The position numbers and the translations under genes are program-made. 64,000 bases of DNA from NCBI GenBank assembly GCA_023238725.1, contig CM041550.1, positions 26,694,180-26,758,179 of the forward strand, given 5' to 3'. The stretch is from Scortum barcoo (taxonomy: Eukaryota > Chordata > Actinopteri > Centrarchiformes > Terapontidae). Positions within the stretch are counted from its first letter, which is position 1, and every line of letters starts with the position of its first letter. Shown here piece by piece: positions 46,501 through 56,671 of the stretch. The notes below the pieces were generated by a model. It saw only the letters and a program-made list of their open reading frames with translations, was not told the DNA's origin and searched no databases.

Positions 46501-47012
46501 ACCAGGCTATATGGTTTGAGGATTATGTTTGTAAATCGATGTTTAAATAAAAAATTTGATATTTCACTTCAAAGACGCTAATTCAACATGCCTGCTGAAT
46601 GGTGGGTCTCACACCTTGTTTTACCTGCTCTTCATTCACAGAACTGCCCCACTGGATACGGAAAATAAAGTAGGACTAGTGCCGGCTTCTTTTAGGAAGG
46701 ACTGGCTGACGCCCATGCCATCACAGTGTGGGAGTGTCCTCACCTGAAGTGTCCCACAGCTGGAGCTCCACTCTCTGCATGTCCAGCTCGAAACTGGCCG
46801 TGTAGTTTTCAAACACCGTGGGCACGTAGCACTGCGGAGACACCTTCGGTCAGTGTGCGGCCGTGTGAACAAGCAGGGCTGTGACACATGACATTCATAG
46901 TTCTCACCTCAGGGAAGCAGTCTTTGGCGAACACGTTCAACAGAGCGCTTTTCCCACACTCACTGTCTCCTACAACCACTATTTTGCATTTGACGTTCGC
47001 ATCTGAATCCAT
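34295..47012 (-). CDS. rnd3: Rho family GTPase 3 (Rnd3/RhoE), complete 5-exon gene
   Basis: Rnd3 is a constitutively GTP-bound, GTPase-deficient Rho protein that antagonises RhoA/ROCK and promotes actin disassembly. Five GT-AG exons give 223 codons (human 244). The P-loop is GDSECGKS (15-22). The effector region is YVPTVFENYTA (37-47). Switch II is WDTSGSSYYD (61-70), with serine in place of the catalytic Ala-Gly-Gln residues, as in all Rnd proteins. The base-binding motif is CKSD (120-123). The end is KAKSCAIM, a farnesylation-type CAAX box with the Ser next to it that 14-3-3 recognition needs. Oddities: translation starts at the Met equivalent to human Met16, so the KERRA-type extension is absent; residues are missing at FTRSHNRQAP, in the Rho insert region. 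Rnd1 and Rnd2 are less similar. Convergent with nmi. Confidence 0.93.
34799..35165 (-). mobile_element. Tc1-like element, one-ended relic in rnd3 intron 4
   Basis: It begins with TACACTACCAGTCAAAAGTT-type sequence, a very common fish Tc1 terminal repeat. It continues through gatgacagctctgcacactc and ggtgtgcctttccaagg, which are typical of the region coding the transposase C-terminus on the reverse strand. The opposite terminal repeat is missing. It stops ~55 bp short of rnd3 exon 4. Confidence 0.7.
35222..35347 (-). CDS. rnd3: rnd3 exon 4
   Basis: Acceptor atccag|TGGACA, donor GACCAG|gtgggt. It encodes WTGEIEEFCPNTKMLLVGCK and SDLRTDLFTRSHNRQAPVS, about three residues shorter than human in the insert region. 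Confidence 0.95.
35677..35786 (-). CDS. rnd3: rnd3 exon 3
   Basis: Acceptor tttgaag|GTTCTT, donor AAGAAG|gtgagt. It encodes SSYYDNVRPLSYPDADAVLI and FDISRPETLDSVLKK. The intron before it is ~11 kb. Confidence 0.95.
35787..40286. other. rnd3 intron 2, 3' portion
   Basis: AT-rich. Includes a run of T-rich sequence near 36090-36130 and a TATAT-rich patch near 38566-38600. I recognise no exon, RNA gene or transposon. The 149-codon frame at 39277-39726 has no family resemblance. Confidence 0.4.
40287..40690 (+). mobile_element. LINE reverse-transcriptase relic, part 1
   Basis: Decayed copy of the same LINE subfamily as 62180-63884: PDG-like start, ELSKVCENQLEDVCMDIF, PTIVSVPKKPKSLCLNDYY, a THHTVLFHLDQRNEVRMLF piece and TDY. 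Frameshifts and stops are frequent. In rnd3 intron 2. Confidence 0.7.
40831..40920. repeat. Three-copy 30-bp tandem repeat
   Basis: Units 40831-40860, 40861-40890 and 40891-40920. The first two are identical and the third differs by one base. It sits between the two halves of the LINE relic. Confidence 0.95.
41150..41335 (+). mobile_element. LINE relic, part 2 (region C-terminal to RT)
   Basis: The DNA aligns by eye with 63010-63125 of the better copy: tgcccctctcca, acgggactatgg.gagag.aacagcagctt, gacctggactca. It is therefore the continuation of the 40.3 kb relic after a block without resemblance. Confidence 0.6.
41336..43660. other. rnd3 intron 2, nothing recognised
   Basis: No exon, RNA gene or classifiable element. 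Several short frames of no known family. Confidence 0.35.
43661..43800. repeat. ATTAAT-rich dispersed repeat fragment
   Basis: A run of attaatta motifs is followed by aattaatcgcgattaaaaatt and ttgcccagcac. This resembles the end of a common fish interspersed repeat of unknown class. The Tc1 element at 43803 is inserted at its edge. Confidence 0.4.
43803..44016 (+). repeat. Left IR/DR of the Tc1 element
   Basis: The outer and inner direct repeats differ mainly at TTTG versus ATTG. The segment is complementary to 45235-45455 with a few mismatches and small indels. Confidence 0.88.
44183..45207 (+). pseudogene. Tc1-like transposase, multiply broken
   Basis: From ATG 44183 the forward strand shows a paired helix-turn-helix region (SKEIQEQMRKK, a stop, SGKDYKAISKALGLQQTTVR), GRP-like basic sequence (PRSGRLTKITPRA), and then catalytic-domain pieces in shifting frames: GGGSVMVWGCFAASGPG, QQDNDPKHTSKSTSEWL, and an NPIEM-like third catalytic region. 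It ends at TAA 45205-45207. At least two in-frame stops and several frameshifts prevent expression. The second catalytic Asp (DNDPKHT) is still visible, but the first is lost in a frameshifted WTDK-type segment. Confidence 0.85.
45235..45455 (-). repeat. Right IR/DR of the Tc1 element
   Basis: Mirror copy of 43803-44016, including the T-run/A-run near the inner repeat (45278-45290). Confidence 0.88.
45470..45499. repeat. (CA)n-(GA)n compound microsatellite
   Basis: CA run followed directly by a GA run, starting 14 bp after the Tc1 element. Confidence 0.92.
45500..46743. other. rnd3 intron 2, 5' portion
   Basis: AT-rich. A second compound (CA)n/(GA)n repeat lies at ~46245-46292. Nothing else recognised. 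Confidence 0.4.
46245..46292. repeat. (CA)n/(GA)n compound microsatellite
   Basis: Interrupted CA repeats then a GA run, seen directly. Confidence 0.88.
46744..46831 (-). CDS. rnd3: rnd3 exon 2
   Basis: Acceptor tccgcag|TGCTAC, donor TTCAG|gtgagg. It encodes CYVPTVFENYTASFELDMQR through LWDTS. Intron 1 is only 76 bp. Confidence 0.93.
46908..47012 (-). CDS. rnd3: rnd3 exon 1 (coding)
   Basis: ATG at 47010-47012, 35 codons (MDSDANVKCKIVVVGDSECG ... FAKDCFPE), donor CCTGAG|gtgaga. The frame upstream reaches TAA 21 codons before the ATG without another Met. Confidence 0.93.
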
Positions 47013-47280
47013 CCTGACTGCTGAAAAGTCTCCACTAGTCCGGGATTGTCCTCTAAGGCCAGAAACTAGTTACTGACACTTCCAGTCCACCAGGAGCCCA
47101 CCGCTGAGAGTGCCGCTTCGCTGTTCGCCTCAGGGAAAGTCGTGTGAAACAAAGAACTGCTCTCTTTCATGCCCCAAGTGTCCGCTGCGAACGCTTAGTC
47201 CGTATATTTCCCCTCCTCAGCATGGACTCGTATTTCCATTAGTGGAGGGGGCGGGGCTCCACCGTGGGAATCCCGTTAGG
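47013..47280 (-). promoter_or_regulatory. rnd3: rnd3 promoter / 5' UTR
   Basis: GC-richer than the surrounding window, with an Sp1-type GGGGGCGGGGC at ~47247-47257 and a possible AT-rich core (reverse-strand AAATATACGG near 47200). Position directly upstream of the ATG supports promoter function. The TSS cannot be placed. Confidence 0.45.
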
Positions 47281-47413
47281 AATTAGTCTGACGGCGATTC
47301 TCAGATTTGACTGGGAGGGACCTTTTTGGAGCCCCAGGCAGAACCTTCAAATGAAGGAAATGTGAGTTACACATCTCTGTTATTTCTTTAAATTGAAGCT
47401 AATTATATACTTA

Positions 47414-48356
47414 CACTACCGCTCAAAAGTTTGGGATGACTTGCACATTTCGTTGTCTTCCAAAGAAAATCACATTGTAATGCAATTCACAAACATTTTC
47501 ATGTAATTCACAAACAATTTTATCCATTTCATGAAGAATTAAAATCAATCAGATGATTTTTAAAGAATGATCTACATTTTTGCATCAATGCCTATTATCA
47601 GCAAATCTCAGTCCTCTGCATCAGTCTGGTATGGCTGCTAATCCAAGTTAGTCATTTTATATGGCTAATTGATTATTAAAAAAACATTTTGCAATAGTGT
47701 AGCACAGCTGAAAACCGTTGTACTAATAAGGGAGCAGGAAATGGAGCATGGCATTCTTTAGGTTAGTTTAGTATCTGAAGCATCAGCAGTTGTTTGTGTG
47801 TTTAAAAGCTCAAAATGGACAGAAAGAAAGAACTTTCTTTAGAGACCCATCAGTCTAATGCTGTGTTTAGTAAGGAAGGCTGTTCAATGTGAAAAACTGC
47901 AAGGAAAATTAAAATCTCTTACCATGCTGTTAACTACTTCCTTTAGAGAGCAGCACAAACTGGCTCTAACAAGGACAGAAGAGCACAGACATTGGACACT
48001 GGAAGACTGGAAAAAGGTGTAGACAGTTGAGTCCTAGTTTGAGGTCTTTGGATTCTGACTATAATGGAGTGGCCAGCAAAGTCTCCGGATCTGAAATCTC
48101 AGATTTCCTTAAAAAAATAACAGCTAGAATGCCTAAGGTCTGCCATGCTGTAATTGCTGCAAAAGGTGTTTTTTATGAAGGTTTGAAGGTTGAAAGTTTG
48201 AAGAACATATTCATCATTTCCATTAAAATCATTATTTCTAACTCTGACAATGTGAGCATATCCTGTTCATTTGCTATATTTCCTATTCAGACAGATGTGT
48301 GTTTCCATGAAAAACAAGAATATTTCCAAGAGATCCCAAACTTTTGAGCGGTAGTG
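47414..48356. mobile_element. Tc1-like element with paired ends (CACTACCGCTCAAAAGTTT)
   Basis: The left end CACTACCGCTCAAAAGTTTG (47414 on) and the right end in reverse complement match over 23 bp. TA flanks both sides (47412-47413, 48357-48358). The 943-bp interior carries scattered transposase-like DNA (cttagagacccatcag-type, agactggaa, agtttgaggtctttgg) but no usable frame. It is a deletion derivative upstream of rnd3. Confidence 0.8.
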
Positions 48357-49669
48357 TATGTACAGATATAGTTTGGCCTGATAAGAAGAATTATACAAAA
48401 AGCAGTTTGAACATATCTCAAATGTCCATGACTTAAACTGATGGCTGATGGTGGGGAACCCAGCTCTGACCTGATTTCAGAGTCGATATGCTGGCAGTAA
48501 CTTCAGAACTGCTTCAGAGCTTCATACGTTGATTTTCCAATTGTGTGGAGCTCAATTGGAGACATAAAGAAGATGCTTCCAAAACTTCTATATAAACAAG
48601 CAGATGTGTTTTGTCCATGCAATTTATGCTTTTTCTACTTAAGACACTTGGGTTACATGATTACATCACTGAGTTTTATGTAAATCTAAGATGGTACCTT
48701 GCACCAAAAACTTCAGTCTGATGAAGAGCAGTGGTAGAATAAATCTGTCAACTTTGTAGCCCAGCTGTTTACGAGCTGTGTTTGTTTCCAAATAATCAAT
48801 GCTCTATGTTTTCTTGAGACTTGAATGACACAAATTAATTGAATTGAATTGAACAATTTTAAAATTAATTGGTCTTTGTGGAGGTATCTGCAATCATTAT
48901 ACAATTAACATCATTCACTACACTGCAGCTCCCTGTACCCTATTTAGCCCATGGTCTATCTCTGGTTTATGCCTCTCAAGCTGGCACAGTTTAGGAGGAC
49001 CCTAGTCATGAGGGCATCTTCCATTTTGCCAGGAGAGACCTTCACTTTTTTTATTGCTTCAGGACATAATCAGCTCAGATGCTCTGTCAGAAGAACCCAA
49101 AAGGAGTTAAACCAAGAACACCTTTAGAGGGCATACAAAACAATTATTTTCTTATTTGTTATTTATTTCATGTGCCACCAGCGTCTCTCGCCCTCTACAG
49201 CACACAATGTAGCACGAAAGCTGAACAATTCAAATGGGAGAGAGCATAAAAAAAGAGGAAAATGAATGGAAAAATTATATGAAAATATTTTTTAGGGCAC
49301 GATGCCTCTGATTCCCTCCAGGTTGTCACAGCAGATCTTCATCACTCCACATCCACAGAGTTCATTACTCAGGCTCCAATTCATAAGGATGCTCCAAATA
49401 AATATGCAGTCAGTAAGACTGAGCAGAAACCACACTTTTCCTGAGCATTTAACCAGTCCAACCCTAAGGCCCCCCCGCCTCCCTTTCCGCTGTCCCCCAC
49501 AGCCCCGCCCTCTCCCACAGAGGAGGCTAAGGTGCATGTGTAGGCTGACCATTGAGTAGTCAGGTGATCAGCACAAAGGACACACAGGTAAGAAACATAA
49601 AGTGAACTCTGTACAGAGAGATATAACAGACTTTACAGTGACTTTAGCTAGACTTTAGCTAGACAGTTG
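48357..49669. other. Intergenic; C-rich patch near 49450-49520
   Basis: Mostly AT-rich and unrecognised. 49300-49560 is open in two frames on opposite strands with a C-rich/G-rich composition, but no family resemblance or paired splice sites. Possibly an untranslated exon or chance. Confidence 0.35.
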
Positions 49670-50460
49670 TAATTACTTGTCCAGCAGAAATGTGTCTACC
49701 TCTCCATCAGTCTGAATATTTAATTCAGCCTGTCCACCTCTCAAAGGCTTTGGGTTTACTCTTGTTTTATCTTGAGCTTGGTCAAATCCTTTTTCTCTGA
49801 GCTTCTTTACTTAACTGGTCATCTTCTGTTTCTTTCTCTCTGAAGTAAAAGCTTTCCCTGCTGCTAAAGCATGGACAATTCGTGGACTGAGACAAAGGTT
49901 TAAGTTTGGATATTGTGTTACACTGTACAAGAATATAAGAGATTGATGGGTTAAGCAAGAATGTTGTTATTTTGGCTTTCTTTTGTCAGTACTTGGAATT
50001 TTGATGAATTTATCACTACATACTTGAACTGGAGATTAAAAAAATGATTTCATAAGTGAGACAGTATATCAGTTATGTTATGTTATTATATAATGATTTA
50101 CTTTGGAGTAGGGGCTTCTCACCTGTCTTGTCTGATATGGAAAGGGGAAGGGTTTATGTTAAATTAACAGGCTAATGCACAATCACACTCCAGGTAGCCG
50201 CCATGATAGAACAAGGTTCTGGAGCCCACCTTGTCATATATGATAGTGTAAGTCTAAACTACATTGCTCCTCGGGATAGGTAAAAACATACTTACATACA
50301 TAGGTTATGAGACCAGTAGTACTGGGCCAGGGACTTATATCTTGTCATCTTCGATCATTCAAAGTAAGCAAGAGATATTATACCCCTACAAGGTGTTGGC
50401 TTAATTCCACCGCTACACAGTTACAATTTTAGTGAATATGACTAAAGGTCATATAAGTCT
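49670..50460 (+). repeat. Dispersed repeat 'A', broken copy
   Basis: 49680-49870 matches 22520-22650 (tgtccagcagaaatg, ctctccatcagt, ccacctctcaaagg, cttctgtttctt). 50405-50460 matches 22950-22975 and 61770-61800 (cagtt..aattttagt.aatatgactaaa). About 530 bp between these blocks looks unrelated, so either an insertion or independent decay. Confidence 0.5.
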
Positions 50461-51790
50461 CGTTCGGACAATTTACAGCGCAGGACCAAGGTGAGGACAA
50501 ATGGCTGGGACAGATTTTCAACATATAACATCATGGAAAATACATAAATAGATTAAAATATTGATAGAAGGAGAGGACGGCTAGATTAAAGTAGGCTATG
50601 CATTCCGTATTCTACTTTGGCTGAAAGACCTGCTGTGTACATTTCTGGTGATTCTTTCTTGTCTGTGGTGCCTCCTTGAGCAAAAAAGGTCAAAATGAGA
50701 ATGTAGTAGGTGACACAGATCACTTCCTTAAGTATCTGGAAAGCTCTACTCTTTGTACTAAATTTATATTTATCACTTACAATTTGTAATTGTACCTACA
50801 ATTTCAATAGCTATATTTACTGCAATTTACTGCAGTTTCTGCAATTATATTTATTCAGATTTCCATACCACATGACCATATAAAAGAAAAAAATACTTTC
50901 TACCAGATTCCTGTGCATCAATTCCAGGGTTTACTGACTAATGTTAAAATCATTTAACTTCATAATAGATAGAATCGCTGTGTGGCTTTATTCCCATTGT
51001 AGTCAGTATTCTCTGACACATTTAAAACAACTGACAGTTTCTACAGGGCATCCAGTAATTGTCAAAGGTTACAGCTAAACAGCGATGCCTTGTGTGTTGC
51101 TAGATAAAAGCAATTGTTGGTTTTGCTTTAATTTATTTCAAGCTCACCATGAAACTTTTGATTTCAGAACATAAAAGTGTTTTAAGAGACATGACCTAAC
51201 TTTTCTCGCAACAAGACATTTTCTGGAACACAACCACACAGTTTCTAATTTCTCTGCTTATTTTGCACAGATCAGAGATCAAGTGTGTTTATGAACTGAT
51301 GACTTGATGGTCAATAATAAAATAATACGATGTCTGTGTGACAATGGAAATGCAAGCAGATGCAGATTTTTGTTTTGGACTCTTGCTTACCGGACATTCA
51401 CTCACTTACATTTACTTTTTTCTTTTTCTACTTTAAATGGAATGTGGTTTGTTAATGTCGTCAGTCGGCCCAGGGTGGGAGGATTGTAGGTAATGTACAT
51501 CAGCAATGCGATGGAGAGGTTGTTGATAGGGTATTCTCTCTCACTGGTGGAGAGATGCCTCTTGGCTTCACTTGCCCCTGGACACATAATGCAACTGACT
51601 GATTGCTATTTGTGCTTGCTTTTGGAGGGGGGGTTGTTCTGTGTTGGGACTTGGCCCATTGTTTCATGATAGACCTTCACTGACAGCTGCACTATTTTCT
51701 GTTTTAACGTGTTTATGTTATGCTTCACTCCATACTTATGTGAGTACCAGATATGCAACTTTCCCCCGTCTATCTCTGTTATAAATATAC
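50461..51790. other. Intergenic AT-rich sequence, nothing recognised
   Basis: No exon, RNA gene or classified repeat apart from the possible upstream UTR of the LINE at 51791. Confidence 0.35.
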
Positions 51791-52075
51791 TTGAGTGACC
51801 TTAAAATAATTTCATTTAATGTGAAGTGCATTAACCATGTCATCACACACCAGAATATCCTGTCCTTCTTAAACAAAGAAAAATGTCATATAGCCTTTCT
51901 CCAAGAAACCCACCTTTCTGACCTTGAACACATTAAACTGAGGAGAAGCTGGGTGTTTTACTCCTCATTCAATTCTAAAAGCGGGGGGGGGGGTGCTATT
52001 CTTCTACATCACTGTCTCCCTTTTACTCTTGATAGATCAGTAACTGATAAAGAGGGTCGCTATGCATGTACTTTT
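51791..52075 (+). pseudogene. L1/Tx1-type LINE endonuclease, N-terminal relic
   Basis: The frame from 51791 (TTG where ATG would be expected) reads SDLKIISFNVKCINHVITHQ, then FLNKEKCHIAFLQETHLSDL and FYSSFNSKSGGGGAILLHHC. The Asn of the SWN-type motif and the QETHL motif with the catalytic Glu identify an APE-type endonuclease at the start of L1-like ORF2. A poly-G run at ~51984 and a switch to unrelated sequence after ~52075 end it; the rest of ORF2 is absent. Confidence 0.8.
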
Positions 52076-52979
52076 ATCAGAAGCAGTGGAAGGAGCAGTG
52101 AGAGCTGCCCTGAGGGGACAAACCCTCACTGTCGTTTCAGAGCAAGACTCTTCAGACTCTACCGCTTGGTGTAGTGGTTCATGACACTGAGACCCCCTGG
52201 GTTATGTTACCATCACGTGCCATTTAGCAGTTTGTATCGGCTGACTGACTTAAAGAACATCACCCTAAAGGAATTTGCGGTCTCTAAAAAGCCTTACAAA
52301 CAAAACAAAAAGGAAATCTGGGCCATCCTACAATATTGACTACTCATACTGAACCGCTATAGAAAAACACCTAAAAAAACACATACCCTTTTCCCATGAT
52401 GCATTATTTCCCACAGTATGTTTCCACAGGAATGCTACATTAACAATGTAAGTAAATGAATGTACTGTATGTGTAGTTTCATCTCATTATGTGGTGGGAG
52501 GAGAGTTGCCAAACAAGTCTGAGCTCAGAGTATTTACCAACGTCCTCTTTAGTGTAATTGAAACTGGTTATTCTATGTGTCTAAAGACATGTGACAGGTT
52601 AACTAGCTTTCTGTGTCTGTAAAAACAGAAGCCTATTTATAAAGAGAGATAGCTTACTGTAAAAGACCTATGGCCATGACTGTATTATGGCCATATTATT
52701 TAAGTTGAACTTGAGCAGAGAAATGTTGTAGAGACAGCAATGCAATTTAGATTTTTTTTTTTTAAAGAAGAACTTGAGCTGGTTTAGGGTGCCATTGAGG
52801 TTGTAGGTCTGTAAAGACCATAGACACACTTGACTAGCCCATCTGTCCTTTTCAGATAAACACTGAGGTGTTTAATGAGGAGTATTAACAGTAAACTTGA
52901 AAGGGTATTTCACCATCTTGGTGAAGGTGAAGGACTTGGTAGAAACGATGAAAAAAATTAAACTTTTTAAACTTTATCT
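52076..52979. other. Intergenic; possible SINE head at 52160-52200
   Basis: gcttggtgtagtggttcatg resembles a tRNA-type A-box region of SINEs, but no convincing B box or body follows. The rest is unrecognised. Confidence 0.3.
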
Positions 52980-53095
52980 TATCCATATATCATTTTACAG
53001 ACTTAATTGTTGTACTGGTATGTGTGTAATGCCATTATTTATGTAATTCCTGCTGCTGGATTTTCTCTAGTGGGACAATAAAGTACTGAACTGAG
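52980..53095 (+). mobile_element. LINE 3'-end relic
   Basis: tgctgctggattttctctag followed by tgggacaataaagta resembles the terminal 3' UTR of fish LINEs (…ccctcgggat/caataaagt…). Only the tail is present. Confidence 0.4.
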
Positions 53096-56000
53096 GTGAA
53101 CTGATTGTAGCATCTCTAATAGGGCCCTCTCTGCCTTGCCACTCTTACCAGTTTGCAACACAACCCAAGTTTGCCCAAGTTGAGACTGCTCCTCTGACAG
53201 TTCACAGTGGATCCTGCCTAATGGTTAAAAAAACACTAAATGGCTCACATACAGTCAAAATGAATGAAAGTTTCACAAAATGACAAACACAGAATGGCAT
53301 ATAGTTCTCTATGTGCCCTGTGTCTGGTTTTTAAGGATCTCATAAATTAATCTGAAATTTATTGCAACACAATGACTAGCCTGTCTTAAGTGGCATTTAC
53401 CTTGTGTTGCTACACCTAGCTTGGCAGTGACAGTACACCTAACTTGACAGTACAGCACTTGACACAACCTTGACATACATGTAAAGGCATCTGATAAAAA
53501 ATGTGTTTTAAAAGGGCCATAGCAGGAATTATTCTCCATCAGTGTGATGTTTGGCCAATCATATTCACCATGAGGTAGCGACTCCCGCACATCAAACTGT
53601 ATTATGGAAATACTAATTACAATGAACTCATTATATCACTGTAGTACAATTTCATCTTCACTATGACAGTGGAGTTTACTAACTTGTGATTAAATATTCC
53701 CTCTTTCCGACTACTTCCTCTACTGAGATAGATGAGGAGAGAGTAACCTTTCCTTTCCTTTAGTGTTAATTACTAATTGGAGCAAGACTTTCCCTTCCAC
53801 AGGAGAGGTACATGAAGATGGTTGAATATCAGAATAAAATGACTCCTTATTCAACTTGTCTCTGCCACACTTTAAATTCCTTCAGATTACACAAGTTCTT
53901 TATTAAAAAGACTACATTTAATTTAAAGATGATGTGATAAGCTCTAACTTACATTTTGGGTTTCATTGAAAATGATTAAATGATGGAGTAGGCCCTGAGC
54001 ATGGTGCAGTTTTTTTGATGTTGTTGTGAACAAAGTAAGAGTTTACGCTGTCACCCACCAACCTACTCTCTCTGAGCAGACTAAGAAAGCTATATACAGT
54101 GTGATGTGTGAAATAAATAGTCATTCTGTTTGGATAGACACTGTCAAATATCCAGTAGAATTTTAGAATTTTCCACCTACTGTGGTGTCAGTGGATTTGT
54201 GTAGAAGAAAAAAAACTATAGACATGGAATAATAAAACCTTTGTTGAATCTAGTCAACAGCCTATGATTTAACCAAGGTCTGCTGTGGAACATTGTGTGT
54301 GTGCATTCAATTTTGGGAGGGAACATAAATGGTACAACTGCCACCAAGAGCCCTTCAGGTGAGCCCACATTCCCTTATATCCCTTAATAAGGGATAATGT
54401 TATATCCCTTATTACGGAATGTCAAGATTCTGGTGTCTGATCAGCAAAGGCAGGAGTGTCATCTCAAGTCCAACCTGGAGAGCCCCAGGAAATAAATGTC
54501 ACCACATATCATTACAAGCATGCAGATTGATGACATTAAAGTTCTCTGCAAACAAGACATAACTTTTTATTTGAAAGAAGCTAACAAATAAAGAATTTAA
54601 ACCTGGATGTATGCGTTAACTTTTGACATGATATTTCAGTTATGCAATTGGACCTGAATTTGGATGTGCACATTCACACATCATACTTTATTTGGACATA
54701 TTTTTATTGAAAGACATATTTGGGCCTCATTTGTACATAGCCAACATTTACCTTTCTCCTCACCTATAGAAATATGATCCCCACCACATACCACTGTACA
54801 GTAGACAGTAGTTTAATCTATAGTCCTGGTTCATGTCCAGCACAGACAGTGGATTGGAGTGTGTACTGGTAGCTGAAGAGGTGCTAGTTAACCTCATGTG
54901 CTCCCTAGAGATGCCCTTGAGCAAGGCACTGAGCCCCTTACTACCTACAGCACCTGAATGTATGATGTCTCTTTGCAACTAATATCTATGTGCAATGAAA
55001 ATGAGAACAGGACAAAGAACAAGAAGAAGAGGGAGAAAAAAATAATTTCCCCAGGAGTACTTAAATATAAGTGCTTATTTAGCCAGTGGAGTTAAAGTTG
55101 AGAATTGTAAAGTATTGCCACCTTGTGGCTTCATAGAAATTTGCCAAGTAGAGACAAGTAAAGGAGCACATTTCCTGGAAGAATAGGTGACCTGCAGAAC
55201 ATTGAGACTTTGTAAATGTATCAATTTGAGATCTTTAAAGGCTCTCAGATGAAAATGTCTGAACATACAGTTAGACAGCCTATCACAGCAACTCTTCATC
55301 CTGGAGACTGAAGATGCTGAATATCAAATCATCACTAACAAAAGCAGAGATCATTTCTGACATGAGGAAACATCTAGCAGTTAACTTTATTTTCATTTTG
55401 TCATACGTTTAATGGCTAGGTTGACCAATGTACTTTACTGGATTTGGATCATATGAAATTTATGGTGGAGCATAAAGTTGAAACACAACATAATATTTGT
55501 CATTTTTTTAAAACAGGCACATTTGTACAGTATGTTTTATGTGGTTTAGTTGTATGATGGAGAGTGATTGTGGAAATATGTTTAAAGGTTATATTGTTTA
55601 TATGTGGTAGTATGATGTAACTCACACAATGTGTCCCGGTTTATACACTATAGCAGACAGAGGTAGGTGTGTATGGAAGCCCTGCAGCATGCATTGGGAC
55701 AACAGACATACTGTAAGTTCCTTGCTGTAACTAGTGCTCCTGTGTTTTACCCATATAGGGGAAAACCTTTTGGCATGATTTAAGTGTATTTCTAATAACT
55801 TAACAGTTTAACAGAGTTTCAGAATACAGGGATGATATTTGGGCATGTGCGTTCAAACAGTGACCCCAACACCTAACACCAGTATCTCAGCTGTCATGTC
55901 ATATCTGTTGAGTTGAGTGTAGTTTAGTATGCATGAATCATATCTTTTGAATCAGGCTTTTAATGAATGCAACTGCAGAAGGAAGCACTGACAGTGTCGA

Positions 56001-56100
56001 GATGAATTATCGAGATAATAGAGGCCGCACACACTGGCCACACTCCAGACCAGAGGGTGGCGCTAAAGGGTATTCTAGTTGATTGCCAAACGCCACCCAT
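53096..56100. other. Intergenic AT-rich sequence with one repeat fragment
   Basis: 54830-54975 contains atgcccttgagcaaggcac and flanks typical of a common fish interspersed repeat. The remainder shows no exon, RNA gene or other repeat that I recognise. Confidence 0.4.
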
Positions 56101-56299
56101 TTCAGCCAATACACAATGATAAGAGCGCATGCGCCAGGTCAAGGTGACGCTAGTATGGCGGAATTTAGAAGTAGATGCTGTACCCTGCGTAGTTTTGAAC
56201 GAGCCCGGCCCTTGTACGAGCAATAAAGAAGATCACAGAACGTTGTTAGATAGAAGTCGTGTGTGTTTCTGCCCTTTACTTTGAACTTCGGAGCGCCAG
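56101..56299 (+). promoter_or_regulatory. Promoter and untranslated first exon of a + strand gene
   Basis: Locally GC-rich (gcgcatgcgcc, an NRF1-type palindrome at ~56124-56134), ending in a strong donor GCCAG|gtaaat at 56299. It is followed 322 bp later by an acceptor and an ATG-containing exon. No TATA box seen, as expected for a housekeeping promoter. Confidence 0.55.
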
Positions 56300-56621
56300 G
56301 TAAATTCGTGTTCCTTTGCTAATCTATAGTAATACCTAGCTAGTGTTACGTTACTATTTCAATCCGAGACCTGCCTTCAGTCAGTTTTCAAGGACTGGGG
56401 GCTTGACCAGGCATCAAGGTACATTAGTGTCAGACTGATATGAGAAAGTCTTATGACCGTCTGAATCACTCAGGCTAGACGTCCTCGTTTTCTTTTTCTG
56501 GCTCAGGGTTGAGGTTGTAACATGAAATGTGTCAGAGTAGATGTGTTTGGAATTGTTCACTTTACCGTATATGTTTATATATGTCAATAGTTGTTGACTG
56601 CTTTATCCTCTACTCTTACAG

Positions 56622-56671
56622 AAACATAACTGGATACTGCAAGAAGTCAGAGGCACACCAGGATGGCCAGT
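56622..56671 (+). CDS. First coding exon (Met-Ala-Ser), possibly mmadhc
   Basis: Acceptor actcttacag|AAACAT, 5' UTR, a good-context ATG (accaggATGG) at 56663-56665, and donor GCCAGT|gtaagt. Only three codons are in the exon. The rest of the gene is not found before the window ends, where all further coding-like DNA is repeat-derived. Human MMADHC (mitochondrial/cytosolic cobalamin trafficking) starts Met-Ala-Asn and is the neighbour of RND3 on 2q23, so mmadhc is a reasonable guess, based on synteny and three residues only. Confidence 0.45.

Noticed and set aside
49292..49559. Possible small gene open on both strands in a C-rich patch
   Set aside because: No known domain, no paired splice sites, and the length is within chance for this composition. 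Noted only as an uncertain region.
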